From NCBI RefSeq assembly GCF_000821085.1, contig NZ_CCXR01000001.1, forward strand, positions 248,001 through 312,000: DNA of 64,000 nucleotides, written 5' to 3'. Both the position numbers and the translations under genes were made by a program. Positions 8,613 through 16,928 of this stretch are shown piece after piece; the first letter of the stretch is position 1; each line of letters starts with the position of its first letter. Source of the DNA: Bacillus sp. B-jedd. Lineage in GTDB: Bacteria; Bacillota; Bacilli; Bacillales; Cytobacillaceae. The notes beneath the pieces are model-generated. The model was not told the DNA's origin. It was given only the letters and a program-made list of their open reading frames with translations, and ran no database searches.

Positions 8613-9914
8613 ATGAAGAAAACGAAGAGCTTTTTACTGCTTTTGCCGGCGATCTGCATTATCCTTTTCGCCGTGATTCAACTATTCATCGGGGATAAGG
8701 AAAAGCCTGAGCCGAAACCGGCCAAGGTGGGAAAAGTGGAACTTGACAGCAAACTCCCTTACAAGGTTCAGGTTGGAGCGGATGAAAAGAAACCGGAAAT
8801 CATCGCATACCGGCTTTGGTTTGATTTAATGACCGAGCTAGAGAAAGAAGGAGCGATTGCCGGCAAAACCTATACCCGGTTCACGAAGTTGTCAGGAGAT
8901 GAAAACTCTTTTGTAGCCGCAGTTGTTTTTGACATCCACCTGCCTGAGGATGGCGCGCGAAAAGTTGATTACGGACTGGGGGAGGTAAAGGAAAACGGAG
9001 ACATCCCAACTATCGTCTGGAAAATGACGATCAATAAGGCCGATGGCCAAGCTTATACTTTAGCGAAAATAGAACGGATTGCTGATACTCGAATCGGCCT
9101 CCCGCCGGTCGAATCGCTTGAAGACTATCATGAGAAAACGGGAATAAAGGCTTCGGAAGGTGTCAAGTATGAGATTAAGGACGGAGTGCTCATGGTCACT
9201 TATGACAACGGGCAAAAGTGGGTGGAAATCCCTGTCCGGCCGGAAGATTTGGCTGTAGATGCAAACGGCCGCCGCCCTGAACAGGAGCTAATTGGTGGCA
9301 CCTATGTGATTTCTCCGAAGAAAACTGCCTTTTTGCTTAATGGGCTGCGGGTTTTAATCAGCAATGATAAGGGGGAAACTTGGGATACTGTAACGGTTTC
9401 GGACCAGGGACCGCCGGGGGAGCGCTTTAAAAAACTCGGATTCACATCTGACGAGGATGGTTATCTCATCATAACTGGCGACAAAACCATGAGCTGGGAA
9501 GCGCACTTCATTTTTAAAACGAATGATGGAGGCAAGACTTGGCATAGCGCCAAACCAGTGGAAAATGAGAGTAAGCTGGTGACGGATGGAGGATTCGTGA
9601 CAGATCGATTAGGATTTCTCTCCTTTGGGGAATTACGCTATGAAGGGCAGCCTCCAGTACCGAATTTATATCGGACAAGCGATGGCGGGGAACAATGGGA
9701 ACACATAAAGGTACCGATTCCTGAAGAATACATGGGCTATTTCACAATAGCTGAAATTCCGGCCTTCAAGGGCACCGAAGGAACACTGCTCGTTAATCAA
9801 GGGCCGTCGGGAGATTATATGGGCGGCAAGGTTTTGGCGAAATTCGCATCAAAAGATGAAGGGAAGACGTGGGTTTTTACGGGCTTAGTCGATCCAGACG
9901 GTGTTCTACGATAG
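8613..9914 (+). CDS. Membrane-anchored protein with Asp-box (BNR) beta-propeller repeats
   Basis: 433 residues with an N-terminal signal anchor (residues 6-26) and no lipobox cysteine. The C-terminal half contains five Asp-box-like motifs: YDNGQKW at 197-203, SNDKGETW at 250-257, TNDGGKTW at 303-310, TSDGGEQW at 355-362 and SKDEGKTW at 413-420. Asp boxes mark beta-propeller blades in sialidases, Ycf48 and many surface proteins; no catalytic set for a sialidase is apparent, so a binding or scaffold role outside the membrane is more likely. ATG 8613 is chosen over GTG 8604 because AAAGGG lies just upstream at good spacing. Probably co-transcribed with the preceding membrane protein. Confidence 0.65.
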   Translation: MKKTKSFLLLLPAICIILFAVIQLFIGDKEKPEPKPAKVGKVELDSKLPYKVQVGADEKKPEIIAYRLWFDLMTELEKEGAIAGKTYTRFTKLSGDENSFVAAVVFDIHLPEDGARKVDYGLGEVKENGDIPTIVWKMTINKADGQAYTLAKIERIADTRIGLPPVESLEDYHEKTGIKASEGVKYEIKDGVLMVTYDNGQKWVEIPVRPEDLAVDANGRRPEQELIGGTYVISPKKTAFLLNGLRVLISNDKGETWDTVTVSDQGPPGERFKKLGFTSDEDGYLIITGDKTMSWEAHFIFKTNDGGKTWHSAKPVENESKLVTDGGFVTDRLGFLSFGELRYEGQPPVPNLYRTSDGGEQWEHIKVPIPEEYMGYFTIAEIPAFKGTEGTLLVNQGPSGDYMGGKVLAKFASKDEGKTWVFTGLVDPDGVLR

Positions 9915-9951
9915 TAATAATTTGATCGCGGCAAAATTTTCTATCATTTAC

Positions 9952-10340
9952 TATATAGGTTGAACTTAGTAATTCCACTATTTCATTTGAATAAGCTGGT
10001 TAATTGGAGCTCAGGCATGTAGACTCCTCGAAAATCCTCAATTATGCTAACGCATAATTTCGTGCGAGGATTATTCTTGGAGCTTTCCTTAGTGCTATCG
10101 CATTTCCTTCGTGCAAAGCCCATTCGAAGAAGCTGGTTGTCCTGCGGGACAGGGCAGGAGGAGGCTCCTAACTGCTCCTGCGCCAAAGGATATTCGAGGA
10201 AGCTCCGTTCAGCTCGTCGCAAATCCACAGGAAGCTATTTCAGGCTGCTGCTTTGATGCCCCGTGGAAAGCGAAATGCCCGGAGCGGAAATCAACCACCC
10301 CATACCGGTCGGGTTATCAATTTTTATTTCAACCAATATA
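9952..10340. repeat. MITE-like element, copy A (389 bp, 13-bp terminal inverted repeats)
   Basis: The ends TATATAGGTTGAA (9952-9964) and TTCAACCAATATA (10328-10340) match as inverted repeats at 12 of 13 positions. Inside is the GC-rich interspersed repeat from about 9995 (GCTGGTTAATTGGAGC) to 10300 (GGAGCGGAAATCAACC). The same end sequences and inner borders occur in copy C at 60143-60361, but here the middle is about 170 bp longer and holds degenerate repeats built on GGAAGCT and GGAGCT. No reading frame of substance lies within it. It fills most of the 9915-10407 gap. Confidence 0.6.
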
Positions 10341-10407
10341 GATATCCAATTAGCAGTGGTTTTTGCAGGTGAAGAAAAGAGACTATACGGTAAAGGAGAG
10401 AAAGTAT

Positions 10408-11100
10408 ATGAACAAAATAGGCAGAAACGAATTATGTACATGCGGGAGCGGCAAAAAATTTAAGAAATGCTGCATGGGCAAAGAGATGGCTGGAACAGTA
10501 AATTCCGCAGTACAGAATGGTGGCCTTTTGAAGGAACAATTGTTGGACATGATTGAACGTGGCGAAGAGTATTTAAACCATAACGATTCTGTATCCGCAT
10601 GCGATGTTTGGTTACAGGCATGGGAAGTCATAAAAGTAAGGAACAATCCAGCCTATAAAAACCTCAAATTTTTAGACAGGAAATTCAGCGACAAATTCTT
10701 CATCAAAAATTTCGTTCAGGATCTGGAATTAGAGCTTTACCATGCCGGCAAAAAGGATAACAGTTATTTTGAAAAAAGAATCGATTATTGCCGGGAGTTT
10801 TGCGAGATATTCCCTGAAGAAGATGAGCTGATTATTCATAATATGAGACGTGCCATAGGAGATTCGTATGCCATTCTGGGACAATATGAAGAAGCCGCTG
10901 CGGAGTTCGAGAAGCTGGTCAAGGACTTCCCTAACAATCCATGGGGGTACATCGGCTGGGGAGACATTTACTTCTATGAGCAAAAGAAGGATTACCAAAA
11001 GGCGCGGCAGTTATACGACAAGGCATTGGAAATAGCCAAAGATAAAGATGAAATTCTGGCCGTGGAGGAAAGGCTTGAGGAATTAAAGAGAGTAATATAA
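10408..11100 (+). CDS. SEC-C motif protein with TPR-like C-terminus
   Basis: 230 residues. The N-terminus carries a SEC-C zinc motif: GRNELCTCGSGKKFKKCC, with cysteines 10, 12, 21 and 22. This motif is found at the end of SecA, where it binds zinc and SecB or ribosomes, and in many small proteins of unknown function. The C-terminal third, GDSYAILGQYEEAAAEFEKL and YQKARQLYDKALEIA, has tetratricopeptide-type helical repeats, suggesting protein-protein contacts. ATG 10408 is chosen because AAAGGAGAG (10392-10400) lies 7 bases upstream. An AAA ATPase gene follows after 45 bases. Confidence 0.75.
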   Translation: MNKIGRNELCTCGSGKKFKKCCMGKEMAGTVNSAVQNGGLLKEQLLDMIERGEEYLNHNDSVSACDVWLQAWEVIKVRNNPAYKNLKFLDRKFSDKFFIKNFVQDLELELYHAGKKDNSYFEKRIDYCREFCEIFPEEDELIIHNMRRAIGDSYAILGQYEEAAAEFEKLVKDFPNNPWGYIGWGDIYFYEQKKDYQKARQLYDKALEIAKDKDEILAVEERLEELKRVI

Positions 11101-11145
11101 ACAAAAAAGTAATCAGAATAACACTTCCTCCAGGAAGGTGAATCC

Positions 11146-12000
11146 ATGATTTATCTGCATTCTTTCACGTTTCCAAATGAAGATCAGGAATTTAAATTTA
11201 TTATGAGCATCAAAAGGACGTGTTATGATTCGTTTTATCCTTTTAAGGTCTTATCTAGCAAGGATTTTAGTGAAATTGAATTTGACACGGTTACAATCCT
11301 CTATGGTGGAAATGGCTCCGGAAAGTCTACGGCACTGAATGTGATCGCTGAGAAAGCAGGAGTCCAGCGTGATTCAATTTATAATAAATCAAATTTCTAT
11401 CCTGACTATGTCTCAATGTGTGAAATGCAGCTAGCCGCTGAAATCCCTGAACATAGCAGAATTATTACTAGTGATGACGTTTTTGACTATATGCTGAATA
11501 TCCGGAATCTCAATGAGGGAATTGACGAAAGGCGCGAGGAGCTTTTCGAAGAGTATCTTGATGCAAAGTATTCGAAATTCCAATTGAAATCTCTGAATGA
11601 TTACGAACAATTGAAAAAAGTGAATACAGCCAGGAGCCAGACACAGTCACGTTTTGTGAGAGATGAATTAATGGATAATGTCAAAGAATTATCGAACGGG
11701 GAAAGTGCCTACCTCTATTTTACTGAGAAAATAGATGAAAATGGACTTTATATTTTGGATGAGCCAGAAAACAGCCTTTCTCCGAAGCGGCAATTGGAGT
11801 TAATGGAATTTATCGAGGACTCTGCCAGGTTTTTTAACTGCCAGTTTATTATTTCGACGCATTCGCCATTTCTGCTTTCAATGCGTGGGGCAAAAATTTA
11901 TGATCTTGATGAGTATCCTGTCGCTATAAAACGGTGGACGGAACTGGAGAATGTACGCACGTATTATGAGTTTTTTAAGAGAAATGAAGACAAGTTTTGA
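11146..12000 (+). CDS. AAA_21-type ATPase (ABC-like, soluble)
   Basis: 284 residues with no membrane segment. Walker A GGNGSGKS at residues 54-61, ABC-type signature LSNGE at 182-186, Walker B LYILDEP at 201-207 and the switch segment STHS at 237-240. The layout is that of AAA_21/AAA_15 ATPases, which are stand-alone ABC-fold proteins often found with partner genes in stress or defence loci. No partner domain (nuclease, TOPRIM) is fused here. The ribosome binding site GGAAGG precedes ATG 11146. It is likely co-transcribed with the SEC-C/TPR gene, which may supply a partner; that is inference. Confidence 0.75.
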   Translation: MIYLHSFTFPNEDQEFKFIMSIKRTCYDSFYPFKVLSSKDFSEIEFDTVTILYGGNGSGKSTALNVIAEKAGVQRDSIYNKSNFYPDYVSMCEMQLAAEIPEHSRIITSDDVFDYMLNIRNLNEGIDERREELFEEYLDAKYSKFQLKSLNDYEQLKKVNTARSQTQSRFVRDELMDNVKELSNGESAYLYFTEKIDENGLYILDEPENSLSPKRQLELMEFIEDSARFFNCQFIISTHSPFLLSMRGAKIYDLDEYPVAIKRWTELENVRTYYEFFKRNEDKF

Positions 12001-12042
12001 GGAAAAGGGTCGTTTTGGCCGCTGAAAGATTATTTTTATAGC

Positions 12043-12082
12043 AGAAGCAGGCTCCTGGTAAGGAATTGCCTGCTTCTTTTCT
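12043..12082 (+). terminator. Intrinsic terminator after AAA ATPase gene
   Basis: AGAAGCAGGC (12043-12052) pairs with GCCTGCTTCT (12068-12077), then TTT. Confidence 0.75.
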
Positions 12083-12194
12083 GTATGAAGATTGGTACAA
12101 AATGAATAATGAAACCTTGTGAAATGCATATTGCCAATAACTGGCTCCGCCTATATGATTGATAATAAAGAGAATGTTACCGAGGGGGGCCGTT

Positions 12195-14261
12195 ATGATT
12201 CCGGCAAAAGCAGAGCCAGCGCCAATCACGCTAATGAGAGAAACAGGGATGGAACCAATCGTCGATTGGTTTGATCAGCATAAACAATCATTTTTCATTT
12301 TGGCCCGGATTTACCTACGAGACCAGCAGCAAATTGAAGAGGTGTTTTATCGTTCCATCCTTAAAGTGCATAAGGAAGTTCCCCGGTTTGAACAAGATAC
12401 CCCGCTGGATAAGCGGATTGCATCCATATTCATGGAAATCAGCCGTGAACTTTCCATCAATGGAAGTTTACCAGTTGAAGAGAAAATAGATGCGCAACCA
12501 GCTTTTTTGGAAGCGTTTGACCAGCTGAAAATAGACGAGAGGGAAGCGCTTATCCTAGCATATATCAGAGGGTTTTCCCACGAGGATACCGCCCATATTA
12601 TGGGCGTTCCAATAGAAAAGGAACAGGAACTTGTTTTTTTCGGTATCCAGTCGCTTAAAAATGTGCTTGGGTACGGGCAAAACTTGAATGGCTGCCAAGA
12701 ATATCAAAAGAATTATCTGGATTATCTGGAAAGAAACATGGACAGGCCGGAAAAGATCGATTTTGAAATCCATATTTATCATTGCCGGGATTGCCAGGAA
12801 GATTTAGCTGCCTTTCAGGATGTTATGCTGGCTATGAAGGATTTTGCAAAAGGAATGAATGGTGTTCACGTGCCAGCAAATTTAATGGGGAACGTGAAAG
12901 CGAAGCTGGCGGAAAGACAAAGGGGCATGCAGCTGAAGAGGAAAAAACGGATTCAGATGGGTGCCGTTTTAGCTGGTATTTTCACTTTATTATTAGGATT
13001 TGAAATATTAACGGGTTCTTTTACAGGCTTCTACTATGCCTATGCTGAGGACGATCCGGAACTGCGCGCGCTTCTCCAGCATGGCTTGGGGAAACCATTG
13101 AATCTTGTAGCCGAAAGCGATGGAGTGAAAATTACAATTAAGAGTGCGATTGCCGATGATATTCAGACGCTTATCTATTATGAAATTGAGGATACCAAGG
13201 AAGCTCGCCAATTTATGATGCCTTTCAACGAAGGAATGATGGTAGAGGACCAGTATAAAATTATGAACGAAAATACACATCCGATGTTTTATCCTCCTGA
13301 ACTTCAAACGGATAAAAATAAACACGGTAAGAATATCTTCCAGGGAAAATTTAGCCTTTTGCCACTGAAAGAGGAAAAAGCGACAATCAAGCTGAACATT
13401 ACAAAACTTCATGAATTAATTCGAGACGATGCAGGCGAGGTTCAAAATTTATACAGTGGCATGGATACTTTAACAGGGGATTGGAAATTTGAAATCCCTG
13501 TGGAGAAAAAGCCATTGGCGGAATATGAAATGGATGAAGAAACAGAGATAGAGGGGATACCGGTTCGGATTGAAAAGCTGACGATTGCTCCTACAATAAC
13601 CATCCTCGATATTGCGTTTAATAATGGACAGACAGAAAAACGAATGGATTATGTCACTTTTGATAATATGGAAGTGAACAGGAAGAAGCTAAAGGCCGAT
13701 TTGTACGGCACCATTATGAGGGATGAAGAAATGAAATGGACGGGGTTTCAAGCCCACTTTGAACCGGTATTTGAAAAGGCCCCAAAAGAAATAAAGGTTC
13801 AATTCAAGTCCGCCATGTTAACGGTGGAAGACAAGCTAACAATTAAGCTCGATTCATCCCAGAGCTATCCACAAACCTTTGAATATGCAGGCTCCACGAT
13901 ATCCATTGACAGGTTTGAAGCGGGAAGGCCTTCTTATGTCGAGATAAGCAATCATGAACTTAGAAATCGACAATACGACTTGCTTTGGCTTGAGATTATG
14001 GGTGATTATGAACTCGGAACTGTACCAATCGAGATGAGTACAATAGGAGTGACCGTTGATAAGAACGGAAATGAATATGAACAAAATGAAAATATTAATT
14101 TTGAAAAAATTGAACAGCCTCGCTATATGACTAAAGTCCAAACTTTTAAGTTGATAAGTGAAGACCCAGAGGAGAAAATCATTCCTAATAGGATTGAAAT
14201 GTTTGGGTATAATACAACCAAATATTTGGATGATGTCGTAAAAATCTCGATAAAAAAATAA
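12195..14261 (+). CDS. Fused ECF sigma-like / zinc anti-sigma / DUF4179 transmembrane regulator
   Basis: 688 residues in one chain. Residues about 20-90 resemble ECF sigma region 2 (FILARIYLRDQQQIEEVFYR). Residues 108-160 resemble region 4 (LKIDEREALILAYIRGFSHE, then DTAHIMGV). Residues 165-205 form a zinc anti-sigma motif: Cys167 and HIYHCRDC with His193, Cys197 and Cys200. A single membrane helix lies at about 255-273. The remaining 400 residues face outward and resemble the DUF4179/DUF5643 sensor region of anti-sigma factors. Normally sigma and anti-sigma are separate proteins. The first helix-turn-helix is weakly conserved, so the sigma part may be degenerate. ATG 12195 has AGGGGGG upstream; TTG 12159 does not. 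Single-gene unit between two terminators. Confidence 0.75.
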   Translation: MIPAKAEPAPITLMRETGMEPIVDWFDQHKQSFFILARIYLRDQQQIEEVFYRSILKVHKEVPRFEQDTPLDKRIASIFMEISRELSINGSLPVEEKIDAQPAFLEAFDQLKIDEREALILAYIRGFSHEDTAHIMGVPIEKEQELVFFGIQSLKNVLGYGQNLNGCQEYQKNYLDYLERNMDRPEKIDFEIHIYHCRDCQEDLAAFQDVMLAMKDFAKGMNGVHVPANLMGNVKAKLAERQRGMQLKRKKRIQMGAVLAGIFTLLLGFEILTGSFTGFYYAYAEDDPELRALLQHGLGKPLNLVAESDGVKITIKSAIADDIQTLIYYEIEDTKEARQFMMPFNEGMMVEDQYKIMNENTHPMFYPPELQTDKNKHGKNIFQGKFSLLPLKEEKATIKLNITKLHELIRDDAGEVQNLYSGMDTLTGDWKFEIPVEKKPLAEYEMDEETEIEGIPVRIEKLTIAPTITILDIAFNNGQTEKRMDYVTFDNMEVNRKKLKADLYGTIMRDEEMKWTGFQAHFEPVFEKAPKEIKVQFKSAMLTVEDKLTIKLDSSQSYPQTFEYAGSTISIDRFEAGRPSYVEISNHELRNRQYDLLWLEIMGDYELGTVPIEMSTIGVTVDKNGNEYEQNENINFEKIEQPRYMTKVQTFKLISEDPEEKIIPNRIEMFGYNTTKYLDDVVKISIKK

Positions 14262-14278
14262 ATAGAACAGCATTTTAG

Positions 14279-14321
14279 AGAAGGCAGTTTGCCCTCGGTA
14301 AGGGGAACTGTCTTTTTTTGA
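14279..14321 (+). terminator. Intrinsic terminator after the sigma/anti-sigma fusion gene
   Basis: An imperfect stem, AAGGCAGTTTGCCC against GGGGAACTGTCTT, followed by seven T's. The gap to 14731 otherwise holds a possible promoter, TTGACA at 14399-14404 with AATATT at 14423-14428 (18-base spacer), and no gene. Confidence 0.7.
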
Positions 14322-14731
14322 TGGCTCGGTAAAATTTAAATTTAGTACAATCCTCATTTTCATGATGCACATATTGGGGTTTGTCGAAAAGTTGCTCATT
14401 GACAGGGTTGGTAACCTATGGAAATATTAAAGTGTCAACCTCACAATATCTCCAAATCCTTTCTCATTTCTTTTATCCTTTTATGAACCTAAATCCTTTT
14501 CTTCTAATTAGTTAAAACAATGACTCCTAAGAATCCTCATTTATGAACTCTCTCCTTCCATTCTATCCGGATGAAACTTTAGGATTTCCTCGTAGGGACA
14601 TGAGGGAAATGCTTAAGTTCCATATATTTTTTCTGCAAAATTGTTTTAAAAATACTGTTGAAAGGAGTAAGCTGCGAAGAATTATTCCAGGTTCACCATT
14701 TTTTGAACAAAGAATTCGTAGGAGGATTACA

Positions 14732-15064
14732 ATGGGACACGATATTTACGGCTACAATAAAGCAGGAGAAGAAATTGCTTATGCCCGTTTCAGCATGGGC
14801 AATCATAATGCTCTCATCCTTTACCGCCTGCTCAATGCATATGAATATTACGCTGGTGTCAGTGGGTCGGGAAGGGGCACCACCTTTTCGAGCGAGCAAA
14901 TTGAAGAGGCGTTGAATGTTTTCGAACAGCAATACAATAATAAGGATTCAGCCCATGCGAATTATGACTTTTTGCGGTGGGATGGAAAGCAAATCAATGA
15001 TTTTATAAAAAACTGCTCAACAACAGCGAAAAAGGAAGGCAATGTTAAAGTGTTTTTTGGTTAA
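14732..15064 (+). CDS. Conserved-looking hypothetical protein (110 aa)
   Basis: A small soluble protein beginning MGHDIYGYNKAGEEIAY and containing AYEYYAGVSGSGRGTTFSSE, with a helical C-terminal half. No family is recognised and there are no signal or membrane segments. The open frame runs back to 14543, but ATG 14732 is preceded by AGGAGG (14720-14725) at 6 bases, and the upstream codons look non-coding. It stands alone between two gaps. Confidence 0.6.
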   Translation: MGHDIYGYNKAGEEIAYARFSMGNHNALILYRLLNAYEYYAGVSGSGRGTTFSSEQIEEALNVFEQQYNNKDSAHANYDFLRWDGKQINDFIKNCSTTAKKEGNVKVFFG

Positions 15065-15238
15065 TGTGTCAGTTTTTCATTCTTCTGATTAACTCCTTAC
15101 AATCTATTACTCCGATTTTTAATCCCCTTTCCCATAAACAACTTTTTACGCTTTATAAGTGGATGGATGTTGTCAGGGCCTCTTTCTAATTAATGAATTT
15201 GTCAATAGAATGTCAGATTTCCCCTTAAAGGCATGTGC

Positions 15239-15252
15239 TATCTTTAAAGATA
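15239..15252. promoter_or_regulatory. 14-bp perfect palindrome upstream of the YgbA-type gene
   Basis: TATCTTTAAAGATA lies 31 bases before the start of the YgbA-like gene. Its AAGAT/ATCTT half-sites are of the kind used by NsrR, the nitric oxide sensor that controls ygbA in enterobacteria; a match to a Bacillus regulator site is inference. Confidence 0.35.
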
Positions 15253-15283
15253 AGAACAATTTTAAACGGGAGGTCATGATTTT

Positions 15284-15598
15284 ATGGCAATAACGCTGAA
15301 TTCAGGCCCTGTTGTAAAAAAGGAAATGGAAATGGTCACAAAGATGATTGACCTATATTGCCGGAAGAAGCATCATAGCAATCAGCTTTGCGGGGAGTGC
15401 CGCGATTTAAAAGCGTACGCACTAAAGAGGCTGTCATACTGCCGTTTTGGGGAAGGGAAAACGGCCTGTTCCAACTGTCCGGTCCATTGCTATAAACCGA
15501 TATATCGGCAAAAGATCAAAGAGGTTATGCGCTATGCCGGCCCGTGGATGATTCTTTATCACCCTGTTTATTCTATTAAGCACCTCTTAAATAAATGA
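15284..15598 (+). CDS. YgbA / nitrous oxide-stimulated promoter family protein
   Basis: 104 residues matching the cysteine-rich family named after a nitrous-oxide-stimulated promoter (E. coli YgbA). Visible marks are LYCRKKHHS, LCGECRDLKAYALKRL, CRFGEGKTACSNCPVHCYKP and VMRYAGPWMILYHP. The clustered cysteines suggest a metal or iron-sulfur site. In E. coli the gene is under NsrR and linked to recovery from nitrosative stress; the same role here is inference, supported only by the palindrome upstream. GGGAGG precedes ATG 15284. Confidence 0.85.
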   Translation: MAITLNSGPVVKKEMEMVTKMIDLYCRKKHHSNQLCGECRDLKAYALKRLSYCRFGEGKTACSNCPVHCYKPIYRQKIKEVMRYAGPWMILYHPVYSIKHLLNK

Positions 15599-15717
15599 AC
15601 GGCCCCTGTCCGTTATAATGGGTTTACTTGTGTGGCCCGAAGCTTTAAATCACAGACCTAATCATATGGAAATAACATAATTTCCACAATGCAAAACACA
15701 GTAGATTTCACAGTTAA

Positions 15718-15752
15718 AAAGGCTTAGAGTTATCTTCAACTCTAAGCCTTTT
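15718..15752. terminator. Bidirectional intrinsic terminator
   Basis: AAAGGCTTAGAGTT pairs with AACTCTAAGCCTTT around a short loop, with T's after it and A's before it. It lies between the YgbA-like gene and the convergent DUF2306 gene. Confidence 0.75.
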
Positions 15753-15853
15753 CGTATTATTTTATTTCTAAACACCCGTAAGTAATATAAGGTTAGCCAG
15801 ATATTTCTGATTGACCTTAATAATTCCATTAACGAACAAAGAATATTACATAG

Positions 15854-16582
15854 TTAAATGGCCGCCAGATGGGGTGTTTTTTTATGAGAGGCGGTTTTTT
15901 TACGCAGCAGGTATTCGGCCGCAGCTAGATTTCCGATTAAGCTGACCCAAATGGCTGCCGTATAGCCAAGCTGAAAGTTGTCAAGCGAATAGCCGATCAC
16001 AGCCGACCAAATTCGAAAGGTTATTGCAACGAGGGTGACTGCGTAACTTCTAATCATCCATCGCTCATGCTGAAGGATATTTTTTTTGCGGATATATTTA
16101 TAGGCCAAATAGGTGGTCAGGAGCCAGGCGATGGATAAGGCCAGAAAGCCGAGTTTTGATATAATCCCGCCAAAAGCGTAATAGGATAAGTAAATGCCTG
16201 TAATGCCGCTAATCATGATTAGGCCTACATAAATTTTCCCTATGTTTCTATGAAGATGCAATTTTTTCTGCCTACTCTTTTTAGAAAACTGAAAAGGACC
16301 GATTACAATGGCGATTGAAGCCGTAATGATGTGGGCAAGCAAGACAGCATTCCATGGTTTATAGTGAAAATCGTAGAGATGCATTCCCTGTTCTATTAGT
16401 GTTTTATTAGTAATGGCAGGATCTAAAAAGAAGTAGCGGACAATTGCGGAAACAGCCAAAAGAACAACAAAAACCATTAAAGTTCCAGTTCCAATTTTTT
16501 TGATTAGTGAAGAGAACAAAGGGTGAGGCCTCCCTCTTAATAAAGGTTTATTAATGAATATATTTGTTACTTTAATTGACAC
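15854..16582 (-). CDS. DUF2306 integral membrane protein
   Basis: 242 residues with about seven membrane helices, starting near residue 30. The segment LLAHIITASIAIVIGPFQF followed by KLHLHRNIGKIYVGLIMISG is typical of DUF2306, as is QHERWMIRSYAVTLVAITFR. The histidines in LHRNIGK and QHERWM could bind metal or heme; the function is unknown. The GTG start at 16582 has AAGGG just upstream. Single gene. Confidence 0.8.
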   Translation of the reverse strand: MSIKVTNIFINKPLLRGRPHPLFSSLIKKIGTGTLMVFVVLLAVSAIVRYFFLDPAITNKTLIEQGMHLYDFHYKPWNAVLLAHIITASIAIVIGPFQFSKKSRQKKLHLHRNIGKIYVGLIMISGITGIYLSYYAFGGIISKLGFLALSIAWLLTTYLAYKYIRKKNILQHERWMIRSYAVTLVAITFRIWSAVIGYSLDNFQLGYTAAIWVSLIGNLAAAEYLLRKKTASHKKTPHLAAI

Positions 16583-16928
16583 TTAACCCTTAGGAAAGAA
16601 AATTTTCCCAACTCCGTATGCTTGGCGGGACTTCATTTTCTGGTAGTTATAAAGCCTCTCGGAGTATTTTGCATTGTGTCTTTTTAGTGATATCCCTCTA
16701 AACTACTAGTCAAGAAAGACCATAAGCAAATTTAGATTAATAGTTACTAAATTAGCCATAGCATTCATTTCATTAAAACTTGCCTGGAACTCAGCATATT
16801 TCACATAGTTTGTTATGGGGATATTTTACCATAAACCAACTGGAAAATTAATAATTCTAAATATTCATTTAAATTTATTTTTATTCCACTATAATGAAGG
16901 CGCTTGAACAAAAAGGAGGTAATAGCTT
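16583..16928. other. Divergent intergenic region before the M4 protease gene
   Basis: AT-rich, between the divergently read DUF2306 and protease genes. TATAAT at 16890-16895 is the likely -10 of the protease gene, with no good -35 at standard spacing. AAAGGAGGT at 16912-16920 is its ribosome binding site. Nothing else recognisable. Confidence 0.4.
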
